Shown: piece after piece, positions 1 to 5,026 of the stretch | Numbering within the stretch: position 1 is the stretch's first letter | How the letters are laid out: every line of letters begins with the position of its first letter | Assembly: GCA_002343455.1 (NCBI GenBank) | Contig: DDSR01000048.1 | Span: forward strand, 1 to 5,385 | DNA: 5,385 nucleotides | Reading direction: 5' to 3' | From: Deltaproteobacteria bacterium UBA2385 | GTDB lineage: Bacteria > Myxococcota_A > UBA796 > UBA2385 | Translations under genes and position numbers: made by a program | The notes under the pieces: model-generated | Database searches by the model: none | Seen by the model: the letters and a program-made list of their open reading frames with translations, nothing else | What the model was told of the DNA's origin: nothing

Positions 1-20
1 CCTGCGGGGGGGCGACGGCG

Positions 21-44
21 GGCTGAGCGGCTTCCGCTTCAGCC
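21..44. terminator. Stem-loop over the end of the leftward cluster
   Basis: An imperfect inverted repeat forms six outer base pairs (21-26 with 39-44), a one-base bulge at 38 and four inner base pairs (27-30 with 34-37) around a 3-base loop. The 3' arm contains TCA at 39-41, the stop codon of the leftward small ORF. The 5' arm contains a TGA at 24-26 that could end a rightward gene lying mostly outside the window, but only seven codons of that frame are visible. There is no T-tract on either side, so a classical intrinsic terminator is not shown. A bidirectional 3'-end hairpin is the likeliest reading. Confidence 0.35.
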
Positions 45-248
45 CCCGACCCACCCGTCCCGCTCGAACAGAGTCGGGAACCACCACACCCGGTAGAAGC
101 CGTCGCCGTAGTCTACGCAGTCCAGCGACCAGAGCAGCTCACCCACAGGGCAGCTCACCTCTCGCAGGAAGGGACCCGCCCCGCCCACGCACGGCCCGGA
201 GCCGCTGGACCAGGTCAATCGCGCCTCGCACTGCAGGCCAGAGGCCAC
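39..248 (-). CDS. Possible small Cys/Trp-rich protein, 69 aa
   Basis: I do not recognise this protein. It starts at GTG 248-246, 18 nt after the stop of the DUF2461 gene and in the same frame. A GAGGG overlapping that stop lies about 15 nt upstream of the GTG, which is far for a ribosome binding site. By hand count about 61 of 69 codons end in G or C, as expected for a real gene here, and the other frames of this stretch look non-coding. The product has four cysteines (residues 7, 20, 33 and 44), aromatic residues near the C-terminus (YRVWWF) and no membrane helix or signal peptide. It could be a small co-transcribed gene, or the remnant of the 3' end of a Cys-rich secreted protein whose 5' part was lost. 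The good codon bias is the main support; the start is uncertain. Confidence 0.4.
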   Translation of the reverse strand: MASGLQCEARLTWSSGSGPCVGGAGPFLREVSCPVGELLWSLDCVDYGDGFYRVWWFPTLFERDGWVGG

Positions 249-266
249 GAGACACGGCGCCTGCCC

Positions 267-956
267 TCAAAACGGGAGCCCCAGCGCCGAACAGACGAAG
301 CCCACCAGCGGACGCGCCCGCAGGCAGGCCTCTGTGTACCGATCGACGAAGTCCGGCGCGACCGCCTCCTCCTCGCTGAAATGTGTCACGTGGATGAAGG
401 ACTTCAGCCGCAGGTCGTCGACGCAGGGGTGATCGGCCGGCACCCCCGCGGGCGGGCGCTTGAGGGCCTCCCCCTCCAAGTCCTGCCCCTCCCGCGCGGC
501 CAGCCAGCGCTCCGGATCGGCGACGATCGCCCCCCGGATCGCCCGCAGCGCGTCGGGCTCGGGCATCCAGGTGCCGAAGCCGCCGAACACCCCGGCCATC
601 GGCTCGTCGCCCTCGGGCGCGACGTTCAGGTAGAAGCCGGGAGCGTGGACCGCGACCGGCAGCGGGCCCCGAACGGACTCGTGCCGGAACTGCGCGGCGA
701 GGTGCGTCTTGTAGGGCGACTTGTCCTTCGAGAAGCGCACGTCGCGATGGATCCGGAAGGCGGCACCTCCCCGGCTGCTGGTGTTGACGGGGTAGTGCGC
801 GGAGACCTGCTCCAGGCGTGGGCCCATCGCTTCGATGAAGGCGGCCAACGGGGCGCGGCCGTGCGCCTCCCAGCGATCCCGGTTGGCCTCGAACCAGACC
901 TTGCTGTTGTTGGCGCGGAGATCGCGGAGAAAGTCGAAGGTCGCGGGGGTGAACAT
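267..956 (-). CDS. DUF2461 / TIGR02453 family protein
   Basis: This is a full-length (229 aa) member of the DUF2461 family, found widely in bacteria and some fungi; its biochemical function is not established. Hallmarks in order are an N-terminal FDFLRDLRANN...WFEANRDR segment (residues 8-28), the family core RIHRDVRFSKDKSPYKTH (68-85), HAPGFYL (104-110), a Gly-rich FGGFGTWMP stretch followed by LRAIRGAI (about 124-144), ADHP (174-177) and LRLKSF (182-187). It ends in the expected short C-terminal helix. No signal peptide or membrane segment is visible, so it is probably cytoplasmic. The ATG at 956 gives the usual family N-terminus and no in-frame start lies just upstream. The nearest purine run (GAGGAGGAG) is about 23 nt upstream, too far for a standard ribosome binding site. 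It lies 46 nt after the second membrane-protein gene and is probably in the same transcript. Confidence 0.93.
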   Translation of the reverse strand: MFTPATFDFLRDLRANNSKVWFEANRDRWEAHGRAPLAAFIEAMGPRLEQVSAHYPVNTSSRGGAAFRIHRDVRFSKDKSPYKTHLAAQFRHESVRGPLPVAVHAPGFYLNVAPEGDEPMAGVFGGFGTWMPEPDALRAIRGAIVADPERWLAAREGQDLEGEALKRPPAGVPADHPCVDDLRLKSFIHVTHFSEEEAVAPDFVDRYTEACLRARPLVGFVCSALGLPF

Positions 957-1002
957 GGGCTCGAGGCTACTGCAGGTCGGCTCCTCCTCGCAATCGTCCT
1001 GC

Positions 1003-1347
1003 TCAGCGCCCGTGAACCGCCCGGACCTCGACGCCGAGCCAGCCGACGAGCACCGGGATCGCCAGCGGCGTGCAGCTGCCCAGGGCCGAGACGACCAGCA
1101 GCACCAGCGTCAGGGTCCAGGTCGTCCGACCCGGTGGCAGCCAGGGCAGGGCCAGGTGCAAGGGCACCAGGAGACCCGCCACCAGCAGGGTCGGCAGCCC
1201 GACGAACGCGGCCAGGCCGGGGCCGAGCTGGGGATCGCCGAGGGCGTGCAGGGCGAAGGCGGCGCCGCCCAGTCCGACGGCCGTGTACAGCGAGGCGACC
1301 GCCAGGGCCCAGAGCGTGCGCAGGCGCAGGGTCAGCTCCAGGCTCAC
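1003..1347 (-). CDS. Small integral membrane protein, 114 aa
   Basis: No family is recognised. Three hydrophobic segments are visible, at about residues 11-35, 43-68 and 77-107; the last contains a Ser-Cys-Thr-Pro turn (91-94), so it may be two short helices. The N-terminus has two arginines before the first helix (RLR, 8-10) and the C-terminus is short and basic (VRAVHGR). I place the start at GTG 1347-1345, which overlaps the stop codon of the upstream membrane gene in a GTGA arrangement, the usual sign of translational coupling. A longer in-frame start at 1479 would add 44 residues overlapping the neighbour and reading as arginine/glycine-rich shadow sequence, so I reject it. The size and topology match the upstream partner, so the two may form a complex or descend from a duplication; this is inference. 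Confidence 0.75.
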   Translation of the reverse strand: MSLELTLRLRTLWALAVASLYTAVGLGGAAFALHALGDPQLGPGLAAFVGLPTLLVAGLLVPLHLALPWLPPGRTTWTLTLVLLVVSALGSCTPLAIPVLVGWLGVEVRAVHGR

Positions 1348-1712
1348 GAAGACCGCTCCCGCGCGGAGGTTCGCAGCAGCACGAACAGCCCATAGGCACC
1401 CAGGGGGAGCAGCCCGCCCATGATCCAGAGCCCGCAATGGACCAGCCCGGCCACCCAGGCCCAGGGCCGCTGGCGCCACAGCCCCACCGCGGTCCCCACC
1501 TGGGCGGCGCCCACCACCCCCATCGCGAAGGTCAAGGGCAGCACCACCGCCAGGATCCAGGTGTCGTCGGCGTCGCCCGGTGGCAGGCCGAACAGGGCGA
1601 CGCGCAGGCCCGCCAGCGGTGCCAGCACGAGGAAGAGGGACAGGGGGAGCCCGGTGAGCATCAGCAGGGCCGAGAGGGCGGTGAGGTGGCGGTCGCGGGC
1701 CATGGGCCTCAT
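1344..1712 (-). CDS. Small integral membrane protein, 122 aa (or 119)
   Basis: This is the first gene of the leftward cluster. No precise family is recognised. Hydrophobic helices lie at about residues 11-41, 51-79 and 84-114, with RDRH before the first, a short acidic loop (GDADD, 46-50) and a basic tail (RTSARERSS). The pattern of W-R-x-R-P-W-A-W at 79-86, followed by a helix containing PLGAYGLFVLLR (103-114), is common among small uncharacterised four-helix bacterial membrane proteins. Two starts are possible: ATG 1712, and ATG 1703 three codons later. The second has GAGG just 3 nt ahead of it, formed by the first codons; the first has no clear ribosome binding site. The stop overlaps the start of the next gene. 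The gene is divergent from the parvulin gene across 68 bp. Confidence 0.78.
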   Translation of the reverse strand: MRPMARDRHLTALSALLMLTGLPLSLFLVLAPLAGLRVALFGLPPGDADDTWILAVVLPLTFAMGVVGAAQVGTAVGLWRQRPWAWVAGLVHCGLWIMGGLLPLGAYGLFVLLRTSARERSS

Positions 1713-1780
1713 TCTCGGGGAGATCGACGCGGGGCGCCAGCCTGGGATAACCCCCAGGCTCCCCTCAACCGGAGCCCCCC
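1713..1780. promoter_or_regulatory. Divergent intergenic region between the two clusters
   Basis: These 68 bp separate the leftward membrane-protein cluster from the rightward parvulin cluster, so both promoters are expected here or in the adjacent coding ends. I cannot assign a convincing -35/-10 pair for either direction. The region holds a perfect 8-bp inverted repeat, described separately. A GGAG at 1771-1774 sits 6 nt before the parvulin ATG and serves as its ribosome binding site. Confidence 0.4.
1739..1760. repeat. Perfect 8-bp inverted repeat (operator or leader hairpin)
   Basis: AGCCTGGG (1739-1746) and CCCAGGCT (1753-1760) are exact reverse complements around a 6-base ATAACC spacer. 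It ends 20 bp before the parvulin start codon. In RNA it would form a stable GC-rich hairpin just ahead of the ribosome binding site. As DNA it could be a dimeric regulator's operator controlling one or both divergent promoters. The sequence cannot decide between these. Confidence 0.45.
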
Positions 1781-2098
1781 ATGTCGAAAGTCCGCGCCTC
1801 CCACATCCTCCTCATGTACAAGGGCTCCGCCCGCTCCTCCGCCTCGCGCAGCAAGGAAGAGGCCCTCTCCGGCATCCAGGCCATGCAGGCCCAGATTGCA
1901 GGGGGCGCCGACTTCGCCGCCCTGGCCAAGGAGCACAGCGACTGCCCCAGCGGCGCCTCCGGCGGCGACCTGGGCTTCTTCGGCCGCGGCCAGATGGTGC
2001 CGGCCTTCGAGACCGCCGCCTTCGCCATGCAGCCCGGCGAGACCAGCGATGTGATCGAGACCGACTTCGGCTACCACCTGGTCACCCGCACCGCCTGA
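1781..2098 (+). CDS. PpiC/Pin1-type peptidyl-prolyl cis-trans isomerase (parvulin)
   Basis: This is a single-domain parvulin of 105 aa that catalyses cis-trans isomerisation of X-Pro bonds. It has no signal peptide, so it should be cytoplasmic. The parvulin motifs are complete: ASHILL with His8, SDCPSGASGGDLGFF (53-67) with Asp54-Cys55 in the place of the Pin1 Asp-Cys pair, GRGQMVPAFE (68-77) with Met72 and Phe76 lining the proline pocket, and TDFGYHLV (94-101) with His99. The His8-Leu11 strand is followed by a loop (about 12-24) containing Lys14, Arg18 and Arg23 and then KEEAL. This looks like a shortened form of the Pin1 phosphate-binding loop, longer than in E. coli PpiC (comparison from memory). 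The start is supported by GGAG 6 nt upstream. The gene heads the rightward cluster, 33 nt before the hydrolase gene. Confidence 0.95.
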   Translation: MSKVRASHILLMYKGSARSSASRSKEEALSGIQAMQAQIAGGADFAALAKEHSDCPSGASGGDLGFFGRGQMVPAFETAAFAMQPGETSDVIETDFGYHLVTRTA

Positions 2099-2112
2099 GC
2101 GCCTGTGCGCGC

Positions 2113-2120
2113 GAGGGAGA
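2113..2120 (+). promoter_or_regulatory. Ribosome binding site deciding the hydrolase start
   Basis: GAGGGAGA is complementary to the 3' end of 16S rRNA over several bases and lies 11 nt before ATG 2132. It lies downstream of the alternative GTG at 2105 and cannot serve that start, so it favours the 398-residue form. Confidence 0.5.
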
Positions 2121-2131
2121 TAGAACCTCCC

Positions 2132-3328
2132 ATGCGCCGCCTGCCGCCCCCCGCCGCTCCGCCGACCCACGCCGAAGAGCTGCGCGGCGCGGTCAAGCTG
2201 GCGGTGCAGGCGACGGTCCAGGTGACCACCGTGGTGCAGGAGATGCACATCGCCATCGGCGGCGGGCCCGAGCTGCTGGGGCGGCCCCTGGCCCGCGTGG
2301 TGCGCACGCTGACGGCGCCAACCTACGCCAGCATCCGCGGCATCACCGTCCTGGTCGGCGGGGGGCTGGACCGAGCCCTGAAGCAGCTGGGCCCGGTCCT
2401 GGGAGAGTCCCGCCCCGGCCCCGAACGCGAGGCCCTGCTGGGCGCCCTCAACGGGGTGGTCGGCGACCACCTCGCCGAGACCGGCAGCGCCCTGGCCATC
2501 CCGATGCAGCTCCGCCAGGCAGGAGCCCCGCTCGCCGACCCGGTCCCCGACTCCCGAGAGAGGCTCCTCCTCACCGTCCATGGCTCCTCGGCGACCGACG
2601 GCTGCTGGACCCGGCGCGGGCCCCATATGGGGGAGGCGCTGGCCCAGGCGCTCGACGCCACCCTGGTCGACCTCCGCTACAACTCCGGCCTGCACATCTC
2701 GACCAACGGGGCCCAGCTCTCGGCGCTCCTGGAGGAGACCGTCGCGGCCTGGCCCGTCCCGCTGACCGAGCTCGTGGTCATCGCCCACAGCATGGGCGGG
2801 CTGGTGATGCGCGCCGCCTGTCACGCGGCCGAAGAGGCCGGACATGGCTGGCGATCCCGCCTGCGGGCCATCGCCTTCCTGGGCACGCCCCACCACGGCG
2901 CTCCCCTGGAGCGCGGCGGCAACACCTTCGAGACGGCGCTGGGCCTGACCACCGCCAGCGCCCCCCTGGCCCGCCTGGGCCGGCTGCGCAGCGCCGGGGT
3001 CACCGACCTGCGCTTCGGCAATGTGCTCGACGAGCACTGGCATGGCCGCGACCGCTTCCAGCATGGCCCCGATCCCCGCCAGCGCCTGGACCTGCCCGCA
3101 GGCGTCGACTGCTACGCCCTGGCCGCGACCAGCGCACTCGATCCGGCCCCCTCGCTGCCAAGCGACGGGATGGTCCCGGTGGCCAGCGCCCTCGGTCACC
3201 ACGACAGCCCGCCCCTCAGCCTGGACTTCCCTCCGGATCACCAGGCGATCCTCTTCGGCAAGAGCCACCTCGACCTGCTGGACGCGCCCGAGGTCGCCGA
3301 GCGCCTCCGGACCTGGCTGGCGCGATAG
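2132..3328 (+). CDS. Alpha/beta-hydrolase, PGAP1-like esterase/lipase
   Basis: This 398-aa protein is a probable serine hydrolase acting on an ester or acyl substrate I cannot name. Residues about 1-135 form a mostly helical N-terminal region with a Gly-rich hydrophobic turn (about 70-79). The hydrolase fold follows: LLLTVHGSS (145-153) with the oxyanion-hole His-Gly, the nucleophile elbow AHSMGGLVMR (218-227) with Ser220, and FLGTPHHGAPLERGGN (249-264), typical of PGAP1-like lipases. SDGMVPV (344-350) carries the likely catalytic Asp345, and KSHLDLL (377-383) the likely catalytic His379. No cleavable signal peptide is apparent. I choose ATG 2132 because a GAGGGAGA (2113-2120) lies 11 nt upstream. 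A GTG at 2105 would add nine residues but has no ribosome binding site. It sits 33 nt after the parvulin gene and 19 nt before the zinc-ribbon gene. Confidence 0.87.
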   Translation: MRRLPPPAAPPTHAEELRGAVKLAVQATVQVTTVVQEMHIAIGGGPELLGRPLARVVRTLTAPTYASIRGITVLVGGGLDRALKQLGPVLGESRPGPEREALLGALNGVVGDHLAETGSALAIPMQLRQAGAPLADPVPDSRERLLLTVHGSSATDGCWTRRGPHMGEALAQALDATLVDLRYNSGLHISTNGAQLSALLEETVAAWPVPLTELVVIAHSMGGLVMRAACHAAEEAGHGWRSRLRAIAFLGTPHHGAPLERGGNTFETALGLTTASAPLARLGRLRSAGVTDLRFGNVLDEHWHGRDRFQHGPDPRQRLDLPAGVDCYALAATSALDPAPSLPSDGMVPVASALGHHDSPPLSLDFPPDHQAILFGKSHLDLLDAPEVAERLRTWLAR

Positions 3329-3337
3329 CCCCTGCGC

Positions 3338-3342
3338 GGAGG
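3338..3342 (+). promoter_or_regulatory. Strong ribosome binding site of the zinc-ribbon gene
   Basis: A perfect GGAGG lies 5 nt before ATG 3348 in the short gap after the hydrolase stop. It fixes the start of the zinc-ribbon protein, whose frame is open far upstream through the hydrolase gene and would otherwise be ambiguous. Confidence 0.7.
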
Positions 3343-3347
3343 TGGAC

Positions 3348-3737
3348 ATGGCCAGCGGCTACGACCGGCACCAGCAGCGTCACGAGGACATCATGGCCTT
3401 GGGTCGTGAGCTCGGCCGACGCAGCCGCTCACGCTGCGAGCTGTGCGGGGAGCGCACCAGCCTGGAGATCGTCGAGGTCCCGCCCCTGCCCGAGCAGCCC
3501 GAGGCCGACCGCGCCTTGATGGTCTGCGCCCGCTGCCGCCCCGCCGTCGAGGGGGGCAAGCTCCTGGGCGACCCCGAGACCTGGCGCTTCCTGGCCGAGG
3601 CCATCTGGGGCGAGCTGCCGCCGGCCCAGGTCGTCGCCGTTCGGGCCACCCGACGCCTCGCGGCCCAGCGGGTCGACTGGGCCCGGGTCGCCCTGGACGG
3701 ACTCTTCCTCGATCCCGAGATCGAAGCGCTCGTCTGA
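3348..3737 (+). CDS. PhnA-type zinc-ribbon protein without the C-terminal PhnA domain
   Basis: This 129-aa protein matches the N-terminal part of the PhnA-domain family (the proteobacterial zinc-ribbon type, often 180-190 aa). Visible features are GRRSRSRCELCGE (23-35) with Cys30 and Cys33, LEIVEVPPLP (39-48), then VCARC (59-63) with Cys60 and Cys63. These form a CxxC...CxxC zinc site. The typical helical segment follows: ETWRFLAEAIWGELPPAQVVAVR (77-99) and WARVALDGLFLDPE (111-124). The protein then stops, so the C-terminal beta domain of PhnA/YjdM is absent. Despite its name, PhnA has no proven role in phosphonate breakdown, and no phn genes are nearby; zinc or nucleic-acid binding is only a guess. 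The start is secure: GGAGG at 3338-3342 is 5 nt before the ATG. It is the last gene of the rightward cluster. Confidence 0.85.
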   Translation: MASGYDRHQQRHEDIMALGRELGRRSRSRCELCGERTSLEIVEVPPLPEQPEADRALMVCARCRPAVEGGKLLGDPETWRFLAEAIWGELPPAQVVAVRATRRLAAQRVDWARVALDGLFLDPEIEALV

Positions 3738-3789
3738 CACGGATCACACACCCGTGACATTCGATGACAACAGAGCCGCTGGCTTGACA
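3735..3789 (+). repeat. Four TGACA words in 10-bp phase
   Basis: TGACA occurs at 3735, 3755, 3765 and 3785, so the intervals are exactly 20, 10 and 20 bp and all four copies face the same side of the helix. The first copy overlaps the TGA stop of the zinc-ribbon gene and the last lies inside a perfect TTGACA. A short dyad, CACGG (3738-3742) with CCGTG (3752-3756), lies between the first two copies and may instead be a weak 3'-end hairpin for the cluster. Phased half-sites upstream of a promoter suggest cooperative regulator binding, but this is inference. Confidence 0.4.
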
Positions 3790-3817
3790 CCCATCAGACA
3801 ACCATGAGGTGTAGTCT
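3784..3817 (+). promoter_or_regulatory. Candidate promoter for the lipoprotein gene
   Basis: TTGACA at 3784-3789 is a perfect consensus -35 box in a stretch less GC-rich than its surroundings. The -10 side is poor: at 17-bp spacing the hexamer is AGGTGT, and the best nearby matches are TGTAGT (3810-3815, 20-bp spacing) and TAGTCT (3812-3817, 22-bp spacing), both too distant for a standard sigma-70 promoter. It may need an activator or another sigma factor. A start here would give a leader of about 170 nt before the lipoprotein gene. Confidence 0.3.
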
Positions 3818-3819
3818 AC

Positions 3820-3988
3820 TCCTGCGACCCCCTTCTCCACGCAGCACGTAGTCGTACCAACGCAGCGAGACACGGCCAAAGGGCCGGTCACTCCTTGTCG
3901 TACACGTAGACCTCCAACCGTCGCAAGTACCTGTACCTGCAAACCCAATCGGGTGGCCAGCAACGCCGCCCTCGTCGGAGTGTCTCTC
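3820..3988 (+). other. Gene-free leader region of the lipoprotein gene
   Basis: This stretch has no credible ORF and a different base composition from the genes around it. It contains a small hairpin, CGGCC (3873-3877) with GGCCG (3882-3886) around AAAG. It also has ACGTAG-TCGTAC at 3846-3857, the same two words in swapped order (TCGTAC-ACGTAG) at 3898-3909, two ACGCAGC copies (3839 and 3860), and a tandem GTACCT pair (3927-3938). It probably forms an untranslated leader or an upstream regulatory region. I recognise no riboswitch class. Confidence 0.35.
3977..3980 (+). promoter_or_regulatory. Ribosome binding site deciding the lipoprotein start
   Basis: GGAG lies 8 nt before ATG 3989. The upstream in-frame GTG at 3953 has no purine-rich site ahead of it, so the ATG is preferred. 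This places the lipobox cysteine at residue 20, a normal lipoprotein signal length. Confidence 0.5.
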
Positions 3989-5026
3989 ATGGCTGCATTC
4001 ACGCCAAACCTCGCAATCCTTCTCACCTTCGCGGCCGCCACCGGCTGTGCCAGCACCTACGGGCTCGACGAGCTCGACGACGACACCAGCGACCTCGTCG
4101 GGGCCGACGACCTCGAACTGTCCGATCTCGACCTGCGCGAGGCCCGTCGAGGCCCGCGGCCGGCGGCCGACCCCACCCCCTACGGCTACTGGGGCATGAA
4201 CGAATACGTCACCGCCGAGGGGCTGGCCGACGTGCAGTCCCGGCTGTCCGGAGTCACCTTCCAGGTCGCGAACGAGGCCCCCACCTGGACAGTGAACACC
4301 CTGCTGCCCATGGTCAGCGACGCGGGGATGACCGTCACCCTTCGCCTCGCCGGGGACCACGGCGGCTACACCACCAGCGCCGGCAGCTTCGATCTGGACG
4401 CCTGGAAGGACAAGATCGACGTCTGGGTCGGCTCGGGCGTGCAGGCCTGGATCGACGACGGGACCCTGACCGGGCATATGATCCTGGACGACATCCACAA
4501 CTTCTCCGGCGCCGACCCGACCGGCGACCAGCTCGACGAGATGGCCCGCTACAGCGCCGAGGTGCTGCCCGGTCTGATGACCTTCGTGCGCTGCCAGGCC
4601 TCCACCATGCCGACGCCCTCGTACGGCCGCTACCAGCACCTGGACGCCTCGGTCAACCAGTACCAGTCGGTCGATGGAACCATCGAAGACTACTACGCCG
4701 AGGAGCTGGCGGCCGCGACCGAGCTCGACCTGGGCATCATCAACGGGCTCAACATCGCCGACGGCGGCGATGGGCGCAGCGGTCAGCCCGGCTGGCGCAG
4801 CGGGCGCTACGCGATGTCGGCCGCGGAGGTCATCGAGTACGGTTCGGCGCTGGCCGCCATGCCCGGCCTGGGCATGTTCTTGAACTGGGAGTACGACGGG
4901 TCGGAGGCCTGGTCGGACGGCACCATCGGCGCCGAATACTTCAACCGACCGGGGATGCAGCGCAGCCTGCGTCGCCTGGGCGGCATCGTCGCCGCGGTGG
5001 AGCGCACGCCGCTGCAGAGGGACTGA
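3989..5026 (+). CDS. Predicted lipoprotein with TIM-barrel, glycosidase-like domain
   Basis: The product has 345 aa. Residues 1-19 are hydrophobic and end in ATGC with Cys20, a plausible lipobox; unusually, the segment has no Lys or Arg before the hydrophobic core. A strongly acidic low-complexity spacer follows (about 28-51, mostly Asp, Glu and Leu). From about residue 65 the protein alternates helices and strands like a (beta/alpha) barrel: TFQVANE (90-96), MTVTLRLAGDHGG (114-126), HMILDDIHNF (163-172), a strand ending at Cys202, ASVNQYQ (220-226), LGIINGLNIADGG (248-260) and GMFLNWEYD (295-303). Strand-end acids Glu96, Asp167, Asp168 and Glu301 sit where retaining glycosidases keep catalytic residues, but I cannot name a family or substrate. 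It probably acts on polysaccharide at the cell surface. It appears monocistronic, with a long patterned upstream region. Confidence 0.85.
   Translation: MAAFTPNLAILLTFAAATGCASTYGLDELDDDTSDLVGADDLELSDLDLREARRGPRPAADPTPYGYWGMNEYVTAEGLADVQSRLSGVTFQVANEAPTWTVNTLLPMVSDAGMTVTLRLAGDHGGYTTSAGSFDLDAWKDKIDVWVGSGVQAWIDDGTLTGHMILDDIHNFSGADPTGDQLDEMARYSAEVLPGLMTFVRCQASTMPTPSYGRYQHLDASVNQYQSVDGTIEDYYAEELAAATELDLGIINGLNIADGGDGRSGQPGWRSGRYAMSAAEVIEYGSALAAMPGLGMFLNWEYDGSEAWSDGTIGAEYFNRPGMQRSLRRLGGIVAAVERTPLQRD

Noticed and set aside
626..1399. A 257-codon minus-strand open frame
   Set aside because: It is out of frame with the DUF2461 gene and the membrane gene it overlaps, and its translation is Arg/Pro/Ser-rich shadow sequence.
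1003..1479. Longer 158-residue start for the second membrane protein
   Set aside because: The extra 44 residues overlap the upstream gene and look like shadow sequence; the GTG at 1347 in the GTGA overlap is the better start.
381..2054. A 557-codon open frame on the plus strand across the DUF2461 and membrane-protein genes
   Set aside because: It is antisense to well-supported genes. Its product is arginine-, glycine- and proline-rich with no domain, as expected for a shadow frame in GC-rich DNA.
2099..2110. GCGC-CTGT-GCGC hairpin after the parvulin stop
   Set aside because: A four-pair GCGC stem is expected often by chance in this GC-rich DNA, and it overlaps the alternative start region of the next gene in a probable operon.
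1709..3349. A 546-codon minus-strand open frame
   Set aside because: It is antisense to the parvulin and hydrolase genes. It is Gly/Ala/Gln-rich with no recognisable domain.
1420..3519. A 699-codon plus-strand open frame
   Set aside because: It runs out of frame through the parvulin and hydrolase genes and is Arg/Pro/Ala-rich low-complexity sequence; both overlapped genes have clear motifs.
3738..3756. CACGG/CCGTG dyad as a strong terminator after the zinc-ribbon gene
   Set aside because: It has only five base pairs, a 9-base loop and no T-tract; it is mentioned only as a weak possibility.
3804..3851. Possible 15-codon leader peptide (ATG AGG TGT ...)
   Set aside because: It has no ribosome binding site, lies partly over the candidate promoter, and shows no run of one amino acid to suggest attenuation.
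3794..4639. A 281-codon minus-strand frame antisense to the lipoprotein gene
   Set aside because: The plus-strand protein has a signal peptide, ordered strands and a ribosome binding site. The antisense product is Gly/Val-rich without motifs.
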